From contig JAOWCC010000577.1 in NCBI GenBank assembly GCA_030867875.1, forward strand, positions 145,258,344 through 145,322,343: DNA of 64,000 nt. The letters run 5' to 3'. Source of the stretch: Actinernus sp. WN-2022 (Eukaryota; Cnidaria; Anthozoa; Actiniaria; Actinernidae). Position 1 is the first letter of the stretch. Each line of letters starts with the position of its first letter. Made by a program: the position numbers and the translations under genes. Under the pieces are notes generated by a model. That model was not told the origin of the DNA and searched no databases. It saw nothing but the letters and a program-made list of their open reading frames with translations. This document shows, one piece after another, positions 1-10,490 of the stretch.

Positions 1-165
1 GTCGCTTTGCTCCTCGACTCTCGTCGATTTGCTCCTCGACTCTCGTCGCTTCGCGACTCGGTTGTCGTCGCTTCGCGACTTGGTTATCGTCACTTCGCGA
101 CTCAAATTCTCGTCGCTTCGAGAGTAGTTAAAAAAAACTCGTCGCTTCGAGAGTCGTTTAGCAGC
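1..165. repeat. Short tandem repeat with core gtcgcttcgcgactc
   Basis: About seven imperfect copies of a 20-27 base unit containing tcgtcgcttcgcgact follow each other from the window edge. The unit contains the small palindrome tcgcttcgcga. An open reading frame through it only translates the repeat. It adjoins the DNA-transposon remnant to its right and may belong to it. Confidence 0.7.
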
Positions 166-179
166 GAGCCCCTCTGTAA

Positions 180-830
180 CCAGGATAGGACGATCCCAGA
201 CGATTCTTTCGATTCCTGGTTTCCATATGATCGCGTCTGTCGTAAGATCGCGCGGCCGGACTGGGTCCAACAATATTTATCTTGGCGCCAAACTCGATAC
301 AAAATGGCGGCCAGTCAATGAAAGAGCGAGACTCCTGGCGTGTTATTTACTAATAGACACGGCATCTCTTCCCGAAGCAGATGGATCGCTTTTGTGCTTT
401 TTGAAGTATCGGCCATAACAAGTTCGAATGTTTTTATACTTTTTCTCGGCTTCTGCGGCCGTCATATTGAACATTTCAGCCAATTTGGACCAGAATTTTT
501 CTCTAATCTGCCTGTTTGTGTAGTCCGTACTAAATTTATCGTATAGGAATTCGTATCGCTGCACTTCTTCCATAAATCGTGCGATTGAACTTTCGACACG
601 CGGCGCCATTTTGTGCATGTAGGAAGATGTACATTATGGGATAGCTTCGATCGTGTCTGTCGTAAGAATAGAACTCAATTCTAACGGGACGATCGGGTCG
701 TTTCTGTCGTAAGGATCGTCCGCGATCGCCCCGGGAGAGTTTACATATAATCGTCCCGATCGCTTGGCAAATTAGTCTGAAGCGATAGAGATGATCCTAA
801 CGACAGAGACGATTATATGGAAATCGGGTC
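180..830. mobile_element. DNA-transposon remnant with subterminal iterons around a MADF ORF
   Basis: Variants of the motif tctgtcgtaagatcg occur in direct orientation near 230, 650 and 695, and inverted near 795 (gatcctaacgacagagacga). They surround the minus-strand MADF ORF. Iterons plus a MADF/Myb-SANT-like protein are typical of PIF/Harbinger-type elements and related DNA transposons. No transposase was seen, so this is a fragment or a non-autonomous derivative. Ends and target duplication are not resolved. Confidence 0.5.
343..618 (-). CDS. MADF-domain protein of a DNA transposon (91 aa)
   Basis: A 91-residue minus-strand ORF starting at an ATG. It reads as a MADF (Myb/SANT-like in Adf-1) DNA-binding domain: a helical segment around RFMEEVQRYEFLYDKFS, then YTNRQIREKFWSKLAEMF, then AEAEKKYKNIRTCYGRYFKK, with the usual spacing of Trp and aromatic residues. 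In animal genomes such proteins often accompany PIF/Harbinger transposases, and the surrounding iterons fit a mobile origin. It is on the opposite strand to the mosaic receptor and lies upstream of its first recognised exon. The domain is nearly all of the ORF, with no BESS or other C-terminal domain, so it may be a first exon or a relic. Expression is unknown. Confidence 0.6.
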   Translation of the reverse strand: MHKMAPRVESSIARFMEEVQRYEFLYDKFSTDYTNRQIREKFWSKLAEMFNMTAAEAEKKYKNIRTCYGRYFKKHKSDPSASGRDAVSISK

Positions 831-1188
831 CAACCTATACATTACCTTTCGTTGATGTAATTAAGCTGATCTTATATCCTCGAAATCGAAATGGCCTGAA
901 CATTTAGGGTGCGCCGCGTATTCCGGAATACGAATACACAGAATAACCACAACAAATTGCTGGTTTATATCGAGATTTTTCAGCAACTGGGACACTAATG
1001 GTATCCTGAATATCATATGTCAGCAAGAGTTTGAAGCTTACAGTGCAAAATGTGCCTGATCCAGTGCCTGATTTCCAGAGACTATTCCATCTATTCTTAT
1101 TCTGGAATAGAATCAGTTCAACGCGCCATAAAATTAGCATGATAGCCGATGATATAACTATATCTAAAACGTTATATTTTTATTTCAG

Positions 1189-1469
1189 TTTAAATTACAG
1201 TGCTGTTTATCTCGAGGGGCGATTCAAGGGATCCAAAGCTCTCTATTTGGACAGCACAAGGGCATTTGCTCAAGTACCTGCTGTCAATCTCGATGGAAAT
1301 TTTACCATCGCGTGCTGGATAAAATACATGGGCGCGGAAAAAAAGAATGTCATTTTGGCAGACTGGGGAATCGTACCCAACAGGTATAACTTTGTATTTG
1401 AAATCAACTGGCCTTCTGTTACATTCACGAGGAGGGCGTCAGATGGAGAAAATATATCATATGCTCTAG
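1189..1469 (+). CDS. Exon: LamG-1 domain, N-terminal part
   Basis: Open segment after acceptor tatttttatttcag and before donor gtatgt. It encodes the first two thirds of a laminin-G/concanavalin A-like jelly-roll: GSKALYLDSTRAFAQVPA, then NFTIACWIKYM (the FTxxxWIK strand), then a strand pair ending ENISYAL. Such domains bind carbohydrate, matrix or cell-surface ligands outside the cell. The exon starts with one leftover base (previous intron phase 2) and ends in phase 1. A second acceptor 12 bases downstream (exon start 1201) keeps the same frame. This is the first recognised exon of the gene. The leading strand of the domain and any signal peptide must lie upstream. Confidence 0.8.
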
Positions 1470-2392
1470 GTATGTACATTAACTTTATTCATTCAAATCA
1501 AGAGTCAATTCTTCAATTCTACTGTGCTGGTCAGATTTCCAAAGTTGGACTCTTCAGGGTTGTATATTGTTAGTATAAGAGTCACGGTTAAAGTAGGTCG
1601 GCTCAATCCCGGCTTCTGGGAAACTACCCGCCCACCCCTCCCTTGGATATGCATCGGTCTATTAATAATTAACCATTAAAGGTTGGGGTGAAGTGTGGGG
1701 CCGGTGTTTCCCAGAAATCGTGGTTGATCCGGTAGGTCCCGGTTGGCTCTTGTTTATGACGCAGTATATATGTGCGAAACAAAAAAATTGGGGGAAAATA
1801 TGTTGAATTCCTGGTTATAGCCGATTTAGAATAATCAAATAGGGAGAACATCCGGTTCGTTTTCATAAATCAAACACTAATATAGTATTTAGAGTTACCT
1901 GAATCGGTAATACCATTTTGGGCTGGAAGAATCACTCGTTGCCAATGTTGTTTTATTTATTTCCCGCTTACTCGGAAGACTACAAACCATGTGCTCCGGA
2001 ATTTTACTCGACTCCACTATTAAATGCACACCCGGATGCTTAGGGAAGCGTACCACTCAAAACGCCGTTACTGTACACGGAGTGATTCCGCGCGGAAAGG
2101 ATATGATACTGAAGTACAGTATGTTAAGCTTTGAATAAAGAGGTATGGAAAGAATGAATGCAAATTAAGAGGTAGTGTTGGACTGTTGGTTCACAACGAA
2201 ACGTCGTGTGAAATTTCTTGTGGAAACGTCGATGTGTGACGCTTCGCTTATGTTAATTAGATCATTACCTATGATGACATGTATATGACTACTAAGTCTA
2301 CTTCAGACTCATGTTTGCCAGCTGACAATAATCACTGACTTTTCTACAGTTGGTGCGTTTAACTGATCTATATTTGTCGGTCTGTTAAATAG
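1470..2392. repeat. Intron with a small inverted-repeat element (about 1595-1745)
   Basis: Within this intron ggctcaatcccggcttctgg near 1600 is mirrored by ccagaaatcgtggttgatcc near 1712, giving a hairpin element of about 150 bases that looks like a MITE. Nothing else recognisable is seen in the rest. Confidence 0.5.
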
Positions 2393-2653
2393 GTGAAGCC
2401 TTTACACCATCTGCATGGCACCACATAGCAGTAACATGGAGGGAGACAAGTGGTAATCAAAATGTTTCATTGTATAGAGATGGGTTTCTTTCCCGCCAAG
2501 TGAGTTCTCAGAAAACCTTTGCACTTGGCGTGAGTAGCGTGTGGGACATCGGTCGTGACGCCACCGATCAGTATGCATTTTATCATGGATATGTCAGTGA
2601 CTTGTTCATATATAAGAGAGAGCTGGATAATCAAGAGATCGGAAGGTTAATGG
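2393..2653 (+). CDS. Exon: LamG-1 domain, C-terminal part
   Basis: Bounded by acceptor ttaaatag and donor gtaagt, phase 1 at both ends. It completes LamG-1 with the diagnostic SAWHHIAVTW strand, then VSLYRDGFL, and finishes with YHGYVSDLFIYKRELDNQEIGRLM, the usual closing pattern of the fold. Joined to 1189-1469 it gives a complete domain of about 180 residues. Confidence 0.82.
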
Positions 2654-4674
2654 GTAAGTCAACTGATTCACCAGTCTCACTAGCTGGGAAATACTTCTTA
2701 AAATACTCCACTTATCTTGCCCTGTGTGTGTAGCGGTGGTACAATCCATTACGCGCGAACAACTTTTTTATCCGTTTAACTGTGGTAGCGGAAAGATATA
2801 TGGCCTGTGATTTTCTCTCAAAGAATAATGGTAAAATATAAAACTACACTGATCCTGGAAGAACACCATTGTTAGAGTATCACACCGTATCAGCTTTGCT
2901 GTAGTCTTCGGACTTGTTATTGTTGTCATAAAACATAAAGCCGCGAGGGGGGGAAGAAATTAGTCATCATCATGTTTCCCCAAATGTATAAATGCTGATT
3001 CGTTATAATACTATGAAACTGCATACATAAACAATTTTTAAAGTGCAAGTATAATGTCAAAAAATAAAAATATATATTGTACTATTGTGTTTGTTTCTCA
3101 CAAAAAGGTATTAATCTTGCAAATTTTGTAACATTTCTGTCATTTAATCCCTAATTTTGGTTACTTTTCATGGATCCTGTGACGTCATAAGATGAATCAC
3201 CTCCCTCCCTAGAGAAAACTACTACAATAAAATCCCGTAGGTTTTCATTGTGACATCACAAGATGAATCAATCCCGCAATTCGGGTAGCGTTTATTCTAG
3301 TTTAATTTCTGCTCCTGTCTCTGAAAGAAAACTAATTTACACAACTGAAGTATATTAGAAATAGAATTTGGGGCAAAAAGAGTTAATGTTGTTTTACTTG
3401 CACTTTAACTACTCTTTCAGGATGTTTAAATCCTGCATTTTTCAAATTTGCATTTATGCAAATTAGATTCCATCTTTTTGCAGCGGGATCTATAGTATTT
3501 GTGCTGACGATCATTTCTAAATATGTTTACTGTTTGTTTGCCGATTAGCTGCTGGAATCCCCTGCTCACTGTCGGAGTGGACTCCCTCATACCCCTCAGC
3601 ATCTGCACCATCTCCTGTCCAAACTTGTACAGAAATCTGCGCAGACGTTGGCAGTTGTCACGAGAGCCGGCCTTTTGCATACGGTATGTCTAGAGCAGAT
3701 TTCGTATAAGTGGGCAAGTTCACACCGCGGCAAAAACGTCACGCGCATGCGCATTTGATGAGCAGCACGCGCGCGTCTCCCCAGTTCCCCCCCGAAACTA
3801 AAAGAAAAACAGAAGCAATCATTTACGTGAAATCTTTCGCGAAAAACAAGAAAAGTAATTAAAAGCTAAGCCTTAGACTTTAATTAACAGGTTGAAGTTT
3901 TCTTCATTTGCAATTCACTGTGAGTTTACTAAGTTATAAAATTATTAACTAAAAACGTTTAAGACCTCGGAGACTTGTATTGAACTCCAGAGCCTTCATT
4001 CTTTCGACCAGCGGACCATAGCATTTTGCCGTGGTGCACACAGCGGTCAAACGTCTGCGCGAGCGTATTACGGTCAGTCTGGTGGGCGGCCGCGCGAATT
4101 TCCCGCGCAAAATTTACCTTAAAACTTCTACCCCCAAAAGTTAAGAAAAATACGTGAAAGTTAAGCTTTTTATTTTCACCGTCGACGGAAAATTGAACAA
4201 ACTTCAAACTGTGAGTTTACCAAATTTTTTCGTAATTTACCAAAAAAGTTCTCAAGGTTTGAAAACGGTTGTGTGAACAGTGACGGCCGCGGGCTCGCTT
4301 TGAATTTGGTTTGGAATATGTTGTTGTTGCAAGACTTTTGACGCATGCGCAGACATTTGACCGCTGTGTGGCCGTGGTGTGGAGCAAGTTACTGGCCTTT
4401 ACATTTAAATGGTTTCCCATTGTTTTTGTCTTTCTGATCCAATCAAATTACAGAGTTATAGTGCAGTAAGTTACAGTACGGTTACTTTGAGGTTACGGCC
4501 GGACATGCCGTTTTGTCCCACATATGAAATAATCTCTAACGTATCACTGGTACGTTTGATACAGCTGCTGTAGAATCGTATTCTTGTTCAAATGACTTAG
4601 GGAAGAAAAAGAAAACATAACAAGGAAGATTACGTGAAAATATATATAAAATCAGAGTTTTTTTTCTTTCCCAG
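2654..4674. other. Intron with one MITE and other repeat-like DNA
   Basis: It contains the 371-base MITE described separately at 3038-3408, then GC-richer palindromic DNA at 3700-4400 in which cagcggtcaaacgtctgcg near 4041 is mirrored by cgcagacatttgaccgctg near 4349, and at 4428-4520 a fragment resembling the element at 53446-53616. A minus-strand ORF at 3426-3680 shows no recognisable domain. Confidence 0.5.
3038..3408. mobile_element. MITE family A, copy 1
   Basis: A 371-base element with perfect 13-base terminal inverted repeats: ttaaagtgcaagt at the left end and acttgcactttaa at the right. A near-identical copy lies at 63013-63392, in the intron that splits the potassium filter. No coding capacity. 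The ends overlap TTAA, so a TTAA-type target is possible, but the flanks were not resolved. Confidence 0.8.
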
Positions 4675-5175
4675 TCGACTGTATGGGGGCTCTGCTATCA
4701 GGAAACAAAGAAAACGGCGTCATCATCAATGGTTCCTTTGGAGGCAGCGAATTTCCGGTCTACTGCGATCAATCTACGAGTGGTGGAGGATGGTCTGTTA
4801 TATACAGACGTCCTAACAACACTTGGTATTCCATGCATTCCTCTGAAGAATATAACACAGGCTTTGGGAACTACACTGGCGGAGAATTCTGGATTGGAAA
4901 TAAGAAAATTAGCTTGATGACAAAAAGACGATCTCAGCTTTTGATCAACATTGAGAATAATACTGGCTCCAAAACATATGCATTATATGACTCGTTTAAG
5001 TTGGAGAAAGATGACCAGCAATACATACTTCGAATACGGGGCTTTACAGGGACGGCTATAGATACACTGTCAGCTGATGACAATCTATATTTTCAAGCAC
5101 TTCATGTCTATTATAACTTAAGCAGAAGACATGGTGATATTAAGGGCATGGAGATGAAAATACGACCGAGGGAAG
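4675..5175 (+). CDS. Exon: truncated fibrinogen-related domain (FReD)
   Basis: A single phase 1-1 exon of 501 bases (acceptor tttctttcccag, donor gtaaga). It opens like a fibrinogen C-terminal domain: DCMGALLSG, then FPVYCDQSTSGGGWSVIYRR, then YNTGFGNYTGGEFWIGNKKI. It ends like one too: HGDIKGMEMKIRPRE. In between, the Ca-binding loop and the C-terminal Cys pair of the canonical domain are missing, leaving about 165 residues instead of about 215-220. Fibrinogen-related domains bind sugars or acetyl groups in innate recognition and adhesion. With the binding loop gone this copy may be structural or may recognise something else. Confidence 0.82.
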
Positions 5176-5335
5176 GTAAGATGTATCTATATATACCATG
5201 ATTAATATTCAGTAATTCTGATATGCAATTTTCTAAAATAATAAAATGTGGATATTTAGAAGACGTCTGATGTGCCCCTGCAGTTATAATCGATTTATGG
5301 TTATTTCCTCTGCAATTGACATAATGCAACGAAAA

Positions 5336-5690
5336 CTCGGTGTCCTAGGAAATTTGCATCCCTATAAATTTGCACTGTGAAAATTTCCTAGGGTATTTGC
5401 ACTCCCCGCTGCAAATTTCCTAGACTTTTTGCCTAGGAAATTTGCACCCTCTTCGGAAATTTGCATTCCCTGTGTCTTGCGTTTTCTTAGGCTACTTTAA
5501 AAGTGATCTGAATTGAGCGCCAATTATTTAGCATAGCGTTCTTACCGAAACTCCTTGCTGAGGAAAGTTGCACTCCCCGTGTCTTGCGTTTTCTTACTCT
5601 TGACTTGAGATGATGTGAGCGCCGATGGTTTACGTATAGTTCTTACTCAAACCTTAGGAAATTTGCATTTCAAAAGGCTTCACGTTAGAT
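5336..5690. repeat. Repeat array with core ggaaatttgca
   Basis: At least seven copies of (cct)aggaaatttgca or its reverse complement tgcaaatttcct lie here in both orientations. They sit on an imperfect unit of about 100 bases that also carries ctgtgtcttgcgttttctta and cgttcttaccgaaac. The same core recurs at 7374-7470, about 2 kb away in the same intron. Confidence 0.65.
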
Positions 5691-7373
5691 TGTGGAGTCG
5701 CAGAGCCAATATTTTTCTATACAAGGACCCTGGATGTGTCGGGGTATTCGATAGTTACGTAGCGTTCTTATCGAAACCTTACGGTTTCTTAGCCCCTTGA
5801 GTGCTGTTTATTTTGAAATTCCTTTTGCTTTGTAAACAGATGATGCTTTGCAAAGCTTGCTCGTGAATAGCGGGCCACTGAATAGACCAGTAATTGAAAG
5901 GCTGCTGAACCGCAAAGCTAAATGACCCGATAATTGAAAGGCGGGAATCTTAAAATAATCTTTCCAATTTTCATGAAATGACTCTTAAGGGACCGTTCAT
6001 TATTGCTTCGAGGGGGGCTGGTACTCTGCAGGGAAGCCAAATTAAAATTTTGCCATCCCCCCTCTTCTGTCATAAAAAAACAATGACCCGCCCTTATCAG
6101 TTATGATTTTTTCAAGAGCAATGAGCCATCTTACCAATACACTGAAGTAGCTAGCTGATGCCTCTTCGAATCAATTTATAGTGGAGTTCAACAGTAATGG
6201 TGCTTAGGCTGCTTAGATAGCTACATGTAGTTAGCGTATTGAGCCAAGAAATGGCTGCATCAAAGCGGAATAATAATCATCATTGATTTAATCTGGGCAT
6301 TCCGACTTGCGTGCCAGTCTTCTTTATAAACTTGTAGACAGCTGCAGAAGCCAGTCTGCTTGTCCTCTATTGGATGCAATTAGCTTTGGCAAGACTATGG
6401 TCTACAAGTACAGTTGTTACTGATAATTGTATGTAAACTTCCGTTCTATTAACTGGTCCACTTGCGCCATTGTGGACTTCCTTGTGGACTACCTTAACCA
6501 ATTACTCTGTTATACTGACTATTAACTATTATCGATGAACAAAAGGGAGTCCAACAATACCTTTGAGCAAGTGTGAATTTTATTTCTATGAGATATAAGG
6601 GAATGAAGTTCTTGTCATGTACCTAGATTTTTAAATCCAAAGCACTGTATACGTAAGGCATAAGAGAGCTGCAGACTGCTGCAGCACAATGTTAGGGCCA
6701 TGATAGTGTTTCTTGAAAGATGAAAAGAATATTTTGCAGTGAAGGGAACAAATTACAACCCCACCTCATACATTTAAAAATCTTTACGTCCCCCCTATTG
6801 CCTGGGGGAAAAACATTACGTCCAACCCCCATTTCGTGCCTGCGGAGGAGGCTATACCTCCGTGCTGTACTTCCAGCTTTTGTTGCCTCGCTATGATAAA
6901 AACTCTAGAGGTCGCGATATTATAAAAAGTTTGAAACTTGGATTTGCACGCAGGATATCTACAAATTCGGATGCTTATATAAATACGAAGACTGTTTTTA
7001 GATATAGATGTACCCTATGTTTTAAAATCTTCTATACTGTAAGAGAAAGTGAATGGACCTCTGAAATAACTGGATGCTCTTTCAGCTTTGAATGTACATA
7101 TTACACTGAATAAATAACTTATTGGAAAAGTTTATTGTGTGTAAATTGATCAATGTGTACGGTTATCAAACTCTGGTTTGCAAACCAAAGTCCCAGCTGA
7201 AGCTTAACTGATTGAAAGCGAATGAAAACTGATTATCCACAAACTTTTCAAGAAAAAAGCAAGGTTCAAGCCGGAGATAAGATTCTAATGTCAGTTCTGC
7301 TATGACTGGTGCCTAGGTAAGCTAATAAACGTCTGAACAATCACTTAAATCCGTTTTTTTGTTTGCAAAATTC

Positions 7374-7470
7374 TTAGGAAATTTCCACTCTTCATACAGG
7401 AAATTTGCACCGGGGAGTGCAAATATCCTAATTGCAAATTTCCTGGTGGTGCAAATTTCCTGTGAAACCG
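7374..7470. repeat. Second cluster of ggaaatttgca motifs
   Basis: Four to five copies of the aggaaatttgca core in both orientations within 100 bases. It matches the array at 5336-5690 and is probably the other end of one inserted element. Confidence 0.6.
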
Positions 7471-7740
7471 GCAAAAGGGTGTCCGACGTCCATCCCAGCT
7501 AAGAACCAGGTCTACATTATATTTAGATTTCAGTTTATAATTTTTGTATACAATCTTACGAAAAACAATTGAACAGCTATAATTACAAAGCTCAAGAAAA
7601 CGAAATGCCTTGCTTTGATTGGTATTAGTAAATACTGAATGACGCGGCACTGTCATTAAATGTCGGAATATTCTAAAAAACAACTCCTCTTTTATTATTT
7701 CGCCCCGTAATCCGCTTTGTTCTTCTTTTATGTTAAAAAG

Positions 7741-7972
7741 GTTTCTCCAGTGACTTTTCCCTATACTTCAAGTCAAACCTAACAACAAGAGACAATGTGA
7801 CGGTGGAAAACTTACCAGGATTCTCTGCCTTCACTGCCTGTGTATGGACCAAGCTCCAAGTTCCTCATAAGGGAACGCTGTTTTCTCTGACGTCTGTGAA
7901 TTACAACTGTCATCTAAAATTCGATATCTTGCGGAGTGGATATGGGATGAATTTCAAGTTCAATATGTCCAC
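7741..7972 (+). CDS. Exon: pentraxin-like domain 1, N-terminal part
   Basis: It encodes SSDFSLYFKSN, RDNVTVENLPGFSAFTACVWTK and LKFDILRSGYGMNFKF. The order and spacing (a membrane-distal strand, then AFTACVWTK with a conserved Cys) fit a pentraxin, a Ca-dependent lectin-type jelly-roll found in secreted and neuronal recognition proteins. The exon start at 7741 uses the AG of ttaaaaag and keeps phase 1. A downstream AG at 7749-7750 would give the wrong phase after the FReD exon. The exon ends in phase 2 before gtaaga, the same internal phase as in pentraxins 2 and 3. Confidence 0.75.
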
Positions 7973-8828
7973 GTAAGAATAACCGAAATCTTACAGCATA
8001 TACAGTGATTAGACTGCCCAAGATACCTTAGAGGAAATTACTGATTGATAATTAATAATAATTATCTTGTATTCTGAAAGTTTTGTTTCTAAATATCAAT
8101 GATAGAATTTGAATCCATGCTTCTCAAATTCATTAATAATTAATGAGGTCAACAACCAATCAGGTCATCCCATTGCGGTCAGGTACATGTACCTTGATGC
8201 ACGATGAAACTCCACATGAAGATGTGAGGATGCATCTTGATCTCCAATCAAATGACAGATGAATCTTGATGTTCAATGAAACGCCAGATCAAGGTTGCTC
8301 CGATTAGTTCAAACACTGATCAATACACTTTTAATAATCATTTTAATAAGCATTGCATCACAGGAATGGCGAGAAGTAAAGGAAAAGAATGAAATAAAAA
8401 TCCACGTCTGGAGTGTGACTCGAACCTCGCGTGCAACCGGCTGCTAGCCTCTGTCTTATCCACTACACTGTCAGTCCTGTTTGTTGAAACGTTCATGAGA
8501 AAATAACAATCACAGCCCTTGTAGTCTATAATTGCATGCCGAAGCGGCCTCGTGCTTTCATCTGTTCTCGGTGTTTGGATCGCCTGGTGAAACACTAGCT
8601 CTCGTTTTTGATCTATTATTACATCAATAGCTAAGCAGTATAACTGGGGCCTATTTGCATTTGGAAACAACCGTTCACGAAAATGGCACCTCTCAATAAA
8701 TGTTGAAACTACTGACATAGTTATGTATCGACGTTTAAAAACTTAAGTTTGTTGGTCCTTTTTTTCTCACGTTTGCAATTTATAAATAACTATAATCTGC
8801 AAGAATATATGACGTATTATTATTGCAG
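7973..8828. other. Intron with a tRNA-like SINE remnant
   Basis: Apart from the tRNA-like element at 8345-8480 nothing recognisable is seen. Confidence 0.4.
8345..8480 (-). mobile_element. tRNA-derived SINE-like element, third type
   Basis: On the minus strand tagtggataagacagagg resembles an A box and, about 35 bases further, gaggttcgagtcacactcc is a B box. A cloverleaf-like head followed by unrelated DNA points to a tRNA-derived SINE rather than a tRNA gene. A longer minus-strand ORF over it (8338-8718) has no domain. Confidence 0.5.
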
Positions 8829-9226
8829 GATTGCCATTGAAACGGATCAGGCATTTGACGATGAGTGGCACCAATTTTGTATCACCTGGCAAAACCGTGG
8901 CAAAATCGCATTTTACAGAGATGGTAAAAAGCAAGGAGAGAAAGATGAGAAAAGCGCTAGTACTGACGCATTCAGACCAGGTGGGACTCTCACTATTGGC
9001 AAGCTAAAGAGAAGTAACGATGACAGTTTACACTATCCAAAGCATACCATAACTGGACAACTGGGGCACTTCGACTTATGGGACTTCGTACACCCGGAGC
9101 ACTTTATTGTTTCGTATGCAAGAGGTCCTGGTTCAGTATCGGGAAATATCGTACCTTGGGCCATTATAAGACCTTGGGTGTCAGGAAAAGTACAAATGAT
9201 CTATCCTTCCTCGTGCAAGTTGAAAG
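8829..9226 (+). CDS. Exon: pentraxin-like domain 1, C-terminal part
   Basis: It starts in phase 2 after ttattattgcag and ends in phase 1 before gtaaac. It encodes DEWHQFCITWQNRGKIAFYRDGKK, the paired Cys strand of pentraxins (FCITW), a GGTLTIGKLK strand, ITGQLGHFDLWDF, and the closing SGKVQMIYPSSC seen in all three pentraxins of this gene. Together with 7741-7972 it gives about 210 residues, the normal pentraxin length. Confidence 0.83.
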
Positions 9227-9340
9227 GTAAACACTTGAGAATATATTCGATATGCTATGAAAGAAATTGTGATGCGATATGAACAAGGGAAGATTGTCAG
9301 AAAATAACAACTAGACATAGCTTCCAATGGTAAACTCGTG

Positions 9341-9713
9341 GATAATAATAATAATAATGGCCATATTTATATATCGCCATATACAACAATCTCATGGCGC
9401 TTTACATTTTACTGACATATCCCGTCAGTTAACTTTTCGGACTGCTATTACAGCGCTAATGACTGCCACGCAGTTTACAATGTTGAGTGTGTGGTTAGTG
9501 CAATGGCCAGGCTGCTGTACCGGGTGACAATCCCCTTCTCTTTTTCGAGTAGTACAACAGATTCTTTCACGTCCCCTTCAAATACTGATAAGAAGTAGGA
9601 GACAAGGCCAGCGGCTTATAAATGTCCCTGCCCAAGGACGCAGCCAGGATTCGAACCTCCGACCTCCTGCACTCTAGACCGTGCTCTACCAACTGAGCTA
9701 ACCAGTGAGGCGG
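9341..9713 (-). mobile_element. SINE family 1, copy A (tRNA-derived)
   Basis: On the minus strand the element begins with a tRNA-like head containing A box tagctcagttggtagag and a perfect B box ggttcgaatcc. It runs through a family body with ttcgagtagtacaacag (given here on the + strand) and ends at gcgatatataaatatggcc plus an att tail. Two other copies are at 21597-21928 and 59778-60103. Confidence 0.8.
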
Positions 9714-10292
9714 TACGAAGTTAACTGTATATTCAGCAATTATGGGAAATCCAGAAAAATAATTTTAAGTCGTAAACTGCCATTTTATTATAATCATAGT
9801 TGTAGCTAGCAATAGGCAAGACGAGGCACTCGCCACGTCTATATTTTCCCCTTGGATTGTAAATTACGATCTTTACTAAACATCTTTAAATTTCAAGCAG
9901 AGCTACCACACTTCAAAATGCTGAAGTACGCGGAACTTCCGGTAGCTATGCTCTCTGGAACCCACTGGGGTATTTGACCCACCCTTCCCTCCCCTCTCTT
10001 CCCCAGACCCCGGCCTTTATAAACGTTGCCTCATCTGGTATGGAACTTTATAGATACGGCCTTGACAATACACTAGTTTTCAATTTTATGTTGAATTCCG
10101 TATTACTTTCATTTTCTTCTGGCAGAAACCCAAAGTTGTAGAGTTCATGAGCAGCTTAAAAACACTCGATTTTTAGCAACTTCCAGAGCAACAAGAAGCC
10201 AAGAATTTATGTGAAATACAAATAATTATGACAATGAAATTCAAACGAATATATACTCTTCAATGTTTAACGTAGTTGATTTGTTCCTATAG

Positions 10293-10490
10293 AGTCCTAC
10301 CACTGGGGTTATAGTAAAGGAAATAGCACGGTACTCATCGATGATATGAAGAGCAAACAAGCAACGGTGGATGGTGGACGACTTACCTCTGACAAGGAGG
10401 GGCTCATCATCGAAAGTGATAACTATGTGGATATACCAGACGTATCAGGAAAAAGTGGGTTGTCAATGTCATTCTGGATAAGACAGGGAG
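10293..10490 (+). CDS. Exon: LamG-2 domain, N-terminal half only
   Basis: A phase 1-1 exon (acceptor ttgttcctatag, donor gtacgt). It encodes the opening of a LamG/ConA-like domain: SYHWGYSKGNSTVLIDDM, then LIIESDNYVDIPDVSG, then SGLSMSFWIRQG. It stops just after the FWI strand. The next exon in genome order is the start of a TLDc domain, not the rest of LamG. A matching C-terminal LamG half is found 8.3 kb downstream at 18749-19102, after TLDc-1 and both discoidins. No other completion was found in 10491-11242. Confidence 0.75.

Larger units (their letters stand above)
5176..7740. other. Intron with AAATTTGCA repeat arrays and MITE-like debris
   Basis: It holds a repeated region at 5336-5690 and another at 7374-7470, both described separately. 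A gggaccgttcattattgctt stretch near 5990, followed by polypyrimidine-rich DNA, resembles MITE ends. No coding segment with splice signals was recognised in this 2.5 kb. Confidence 0.45.

Noticed and set aside
3426..3680. 84-residue minus-strand ORF ending Cys-rich
   Set aside because: No family recognised. It lies directly after MITE A in intron DNA and has no splice or regulatory context.
7751..7760. Alternative acceptor for pentraxin 1 at 7750
   Set aside because: It needs a phase 2 upstream exon and, joined to the FReD exon, gives a stop within 11 codons. The AG at 7740 keeps the phase 1 pattern.
8338..8718. 126-residue minus-strand ORF
   Set aside because: It runs through a tRNA-like SINE head, has no domain, and sits in an intron between the two pentraxin-1 exons.
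9650..9713. tRNA gene on the minus strand
   Set aside because: The A and B boxes are good, but the sequence continues into a repeated body shared with two other loci, so it is a SINE head.
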